From Tidjanibacter sp. (lineage in GTDB: Bacteria; Bacteroidota; Bacteroidia; Bacteroidales; Rikenellaceae), in assembly GCA_017547065.1 (NCBI GenBank), contig JAFYRC010000307.1, positions 1-7,404 on the forward strand: 7,404 nt of DNA. The letters are read 5' to 3'. A model generated the notes under the pieces. It had not been told where the DNA came from. It was given only the letters and a program-made list of their open reading frames with translations, and searched no databases. A program made the position numbers and the translations under genes. Shown here piece after piece: positions 6,280-7,404 of this stretch (position 1 is the stretch's first letter; each line of letters starts with the position of its first letter).

Positions 6280-6368
6280 TGGTACCCGAAGCCGGGATCG
6301 AACCGGCACAGCCCTTTCGGGCCAAGGGATTTTAAGTCCCTCGTGTCTACCTATTCCACCATTCGGGC
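6280..6368 (-). tRNA. tRNA-Leu (anticodon UAA), CCA encoded
   Basis: On the minus strand the gene starts at 6368 with GCCCGAA, which pairs with TTCGGGT; the first pair is G-U, as also in E. coli tRNA-Leu(UAA). The discriminator A (6283) and a genomically encoded CCA (6282-6280) follow. The anticodon stem AGGGA/TCCCT encloses the loop CTTAAAA, placing anticodon TAA at 6334-6332. The long variable arm GGCCCGAAAGGGCT and the T arm GGTTCGATCC are class II features typical of leucine tRNA. It reads UUA codons, and UUG by wobble. Confidence 0.97.
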
Positions 6369-6391
6369 CCCTTTTGCTCACAACGAGCCCA

Positions 6392-6422
6392 CAAAAGTAC
6401 AATTCAAAACTGAAATTTCAAA
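6392..6422 (-). promoter_or_regulatory. Promoter of tRNA-Leu
   Basis: On the minus strand, TTTG (6422-6419) is followed after exactly 19 bases by TACTTTTG (6399-6392), an exact TANNTTTG match. The mature tRNA 5' end at 6368 is 24 bases beyond the -7 box, leaving a short 5' leader for RNase P to remove. Confidence 0.75.
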
Positions 6423-6435
6423 ACCCCCACGCCTT

Positions 6436-6477
6436 TAATTGATAATTAGTAGATAGTAAAGAGTAATTAGTATATAT
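6436..6477 (+). repeat. AT-rich heptamer repeat run
   Basis: Six consecutive 7-base units, each starting TA, can be read: TAATTGA at 6436, TAATTAG at 6443, TAGATAG at 6450, TAAAGAG at 6457, TAATTAG at 6464 and TATATAT at 6471. It begins 14 bases upstream of the tRNA promoter. The run at 2153-2180 shares two units on the opposite strand. No function is evident. Confidence 0.65.
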
Positions 6478-6481
6478 TCTT

Positions 6482-6543
6482 TTGCCTAGTCGCCTTAGTT
6501 GCCCCACCTTGCCCTACTTTGCCCTTTCTGCTCTTTCCTGCCC
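6482..6543 (+). repeat. Degenerate pyrimidine-rich repeat of about 10 bp
   Basis: A core of the form YYGCCC or YYGCCT recurs at 6482, 6490, 6499, 6509, 6519, 6528 (CTGCTC) and 6538, spaced 8, 9, 10, 10, 9 and 10 bases. The three central copies are identical TTGCCC exactly 10 bases apart. The strand is almost free of G apart from the core G. There is no open frame of interest. It looks like a decayed short tandem repeat. Confidence 0.55.
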
Positions 6544-6555
6544 ACCACAAGTACA

Positions 6556-6594
6556 CCTCTCCTAAATTAGGGACGGTGCCGAAGGCGGGAGAGG
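6556..6594. repeat. Compact foldable (REP-like) palindromic element
   Basis: CCTCTCC (6556-6562) can pair with GGAGAGG (6588-6594). Alternatively, CCTCT and AGAGG close a three-way shape holding two perfect hairpins, CCTAA-a-TTAGG (6561-6571) and GCC-gaa-GGC (6578-6586). It lies in non-coding DNA and is not followed by a clear T tract on either strand. I read it as a REP-like element rather than a terminator. Confidence 0.5.
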
Positions 6595-6629
6595 TTTATT
6601 ATCGTTATAGGTATCCATACTTTCCACAC

Positions 6630-6670
6630 AAAAAAATGGGCGGAGGGTAACCACAAAAATCCCTCCGCCC
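6630..6670 (-). terminator. Intrinsic terminator of the outer-membrane barrel gene
   Basis: GGGCGGAGGG (6638-6647) pairs perfectly over 10 bp with CCCTCCGCCC (6661-6670) around a 13-base loop. Read on the minus strand, the stem is followed by A and then seven T (complement of 6636-6630). It lies 46 bases past the stop codon of the minus-strand gene at 6717. The plus-strand side has no T tract, so it is directional. Confidence 0.9.
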
Positions 6671-6716
6671 GACGTTACGAATGTTCGCAACGCTTAGGTC
6701 TATATGCCTCTGTTCA
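6671..6716. other. Short 3' untranslated stretch
   Basis: The 46 bases between the barrel gene's stop codon and its terminator show no further gene or repeat. The wider non-coding stretch 6369-6716 holds, in order, the tRNA promoter, the heptamers, the pyrimidine-rich repeat, the foldable element and this terminator. Bases 6595-6629 show nothing I can name. Confidence 0.6.
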
Positions 6717-7403
6717 CTAATGGTGCCTCATTCCGGGAGGGGGACCCATTGGGCGGCGACCACCGGGGCCACCAAAGCCGGGGCCCTGCTGGAGGTTGTC
6801 GAAGTCTTTGGCCGACGAGCCCTTGCCGAATACTCGGAGGTTGTAGACAAACTGCACAGCTACATACCTACCAATTGCAAGGTTGGAGGTGTTGCTAATG
6901 AAGTTTGTACCCACCGAGCGACGGAAGTCCTTGTTCTGGTCGAAGATGTCGTTCACACCAACGCTCAACTCGCCCCTCTTGTCGCGGAAAATCTTCTTAC
7001 CGATGAAGGCATTGCAGAGGATGTACTCCTCGTTGTAGTCGTCGGTGATACCCTTATACTGGCTGTAAGTGGCATTTGCAGTGAGGGTGAAGCCCTTCCA
7101 CGCAACCCACTTAAACTCGGCCCTTGCCCACTGGCTGAAGTAGTGGTTCTGCTTCGTGCCCAGTTGCGAGGCGTTGTCGTTGATGTTGTAGCCGAGGTTG
7201 TAGGCCAGCGAGAAGTCCACATTCTCGGAGATGTTGCTACTGAGTTGTGCGCCACTCTGATAGTACTGGCCCTTCATCATATTGACCTCGCCATTGATTT
7301 TGCTGGGCGAGTTGCTGAAGCGGGCATTCAACTGGAATGTCAGGTTACTCTTGATGAACGACACGGGGAAACCATAGCTGATACCCGACCAGATGTTCCA
7401 GTT
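6717..7403 (-). CDS. Outer-membrane beta-barrel (TonB-dependent-receptor-like) protein, C-terminal part
   Basis: The frame is open to the window edge, giving 228 visible residues. The GTG at 7364 is internal, because NWNIWSGISYGFP precedes it in frame, so the N-terminus lies outside. Alternating polar/aromatic strands (LTFQLNARFSNSPSKING, then VDFSLAYNLGYNI, AEFKWVAWKGFTLTANATYS, LSVGVNDIFDQN) are typical of the last strands of outer-membrane protein beta-barrel family 3 (OMP_b-brl_3), usually found with carboxypeptidase-like and TonB plug domains. LSVGVNDIFDQN followed by the final strand YVAVQFVYNLRVFG is characteristic. After that strand comes a tail of about 34 residues rich in Gly, Pro and Arg, ending MRHH. 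The protein probably imports a ligand that cannot be named from this part. It is followed by a strong terminator at 6630-6670 and so is the last gene of its transcript. Confidence 0.8.
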   Translation of the reverse strand, partial: NWNIWSGISYGFPVSFIKSNLTFQLNARFSNSPSKINGEVNMMKGQYYQSGAQLSSNISENVDFSLAYNLGYNINDNASQLGTKQNHYFSQWARAEFKWVAWKGFTLTANATYSQYKGITDDYNEEYILCNAFIGKKIFRDKRGELSVGVNDIFDQNKDFRRSVGTNFISNTSNLAIGRYVAVQFVYNLRVFGKGSSAKDFDNLQQGPGFGGPGGRRPMGPPPGMRHH

Positions 7404-7404
7404 A

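Noticed and set aside
6280..6368. tRNA-Leu as an integration site for a mobile element
   Set aside because: No repeat of the tRNA 3' end, no integrase and no phage-like gene is present in the window.
6142..6438. Open frames over the tRNA-Leu region on both strands
   Set aside because: They overlap the tRNA and the terminator hairpin and translate structural RNA sequence.
7362..7364. GTG start for the barrel gene
   Set aside because: The frame stays open to the window edge with barrel-like sequence before it, so this is an internal valine.

Overview
The window looks like chromosomal DNA of a gut-type Bacteroidota. Alistipes or another Rikenellaceae member is my best guess, from GC content above half and the gene families present; the sequence alone does not prove the genus. 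The evidence is an OstA-like protein of the Bacteroidota type, an OprO/OprP-type porin, a DUF5606 protein, a BspA-like leucine-rich-repeat lipoprotein and a TonB-receptor-like barrel with a Gly/Pro tail. In addition there are three good matches to the Bacteroidota housekeeping promoter (TTTG, about 19-20 bases, TANNTTTG), and Shine-Dalgarno sites are generally absent.

Layout. (1) 3-1754, plus: 3' part of an OstA/LptA-like LPS-transport protein whose start lies upstream. (2) 1755-2181: a convergent intergenic region filled by an array of five copies of a box of about 27-30 bp (the first inverted). The boxes are separated by four cassettes of 62-63 bp of three kinds (C-A-B-A). A short run of AT-rich heptamers follows. 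(3) 2182-3603, minus: OprO/P-type porin with a His-rich mature N-terminus. (4) 3604-3731: divergent promoter region. (5) 3732-4850, plus: polytopic membrane acyltransferase of the HGSNAT/NagX (DUF5009-like) family. (6) 4937-5356 and 5378-6202, plus: DUF5606 protein and BspA-like lipoprotein, 21 bp apart and probably one transcript from a near-consensus promoter at 4858-4889. (7) 6246-6277: symmetric terminator serving that unit and the opposing tRNA. (8) 6280-6368, minus: tRNA-Leu(UAA) with encoded CCA and its own consensus promoter. (9) 6423-6716: non-coding stretch with heptamer repeats, a degenerate pyrimidine-rich repeat of about 10 bp, a foldable element of 39 nt and a strong minus-strand terminator. 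(10) 6717-7403, minus: C-terminal part of an outer-membrane beta-barrel (TonB-dependent-receptor-like) protein that runs off the window.

Most of the proteins are envelope proteins (LPS transport, porin, receptor barrel, surface lipoprotein, membrane acyltransferase), but they sit in separate transcription units. Nothing here shows that they form one pathway. The most unusual object is the box/cassette array at 1758-2153: the spacing stays nearly constant while the sequence between the boxes changes. It resembles no standard CRISPR, and I treat it as a REP-like composite repeat of unknown origin.
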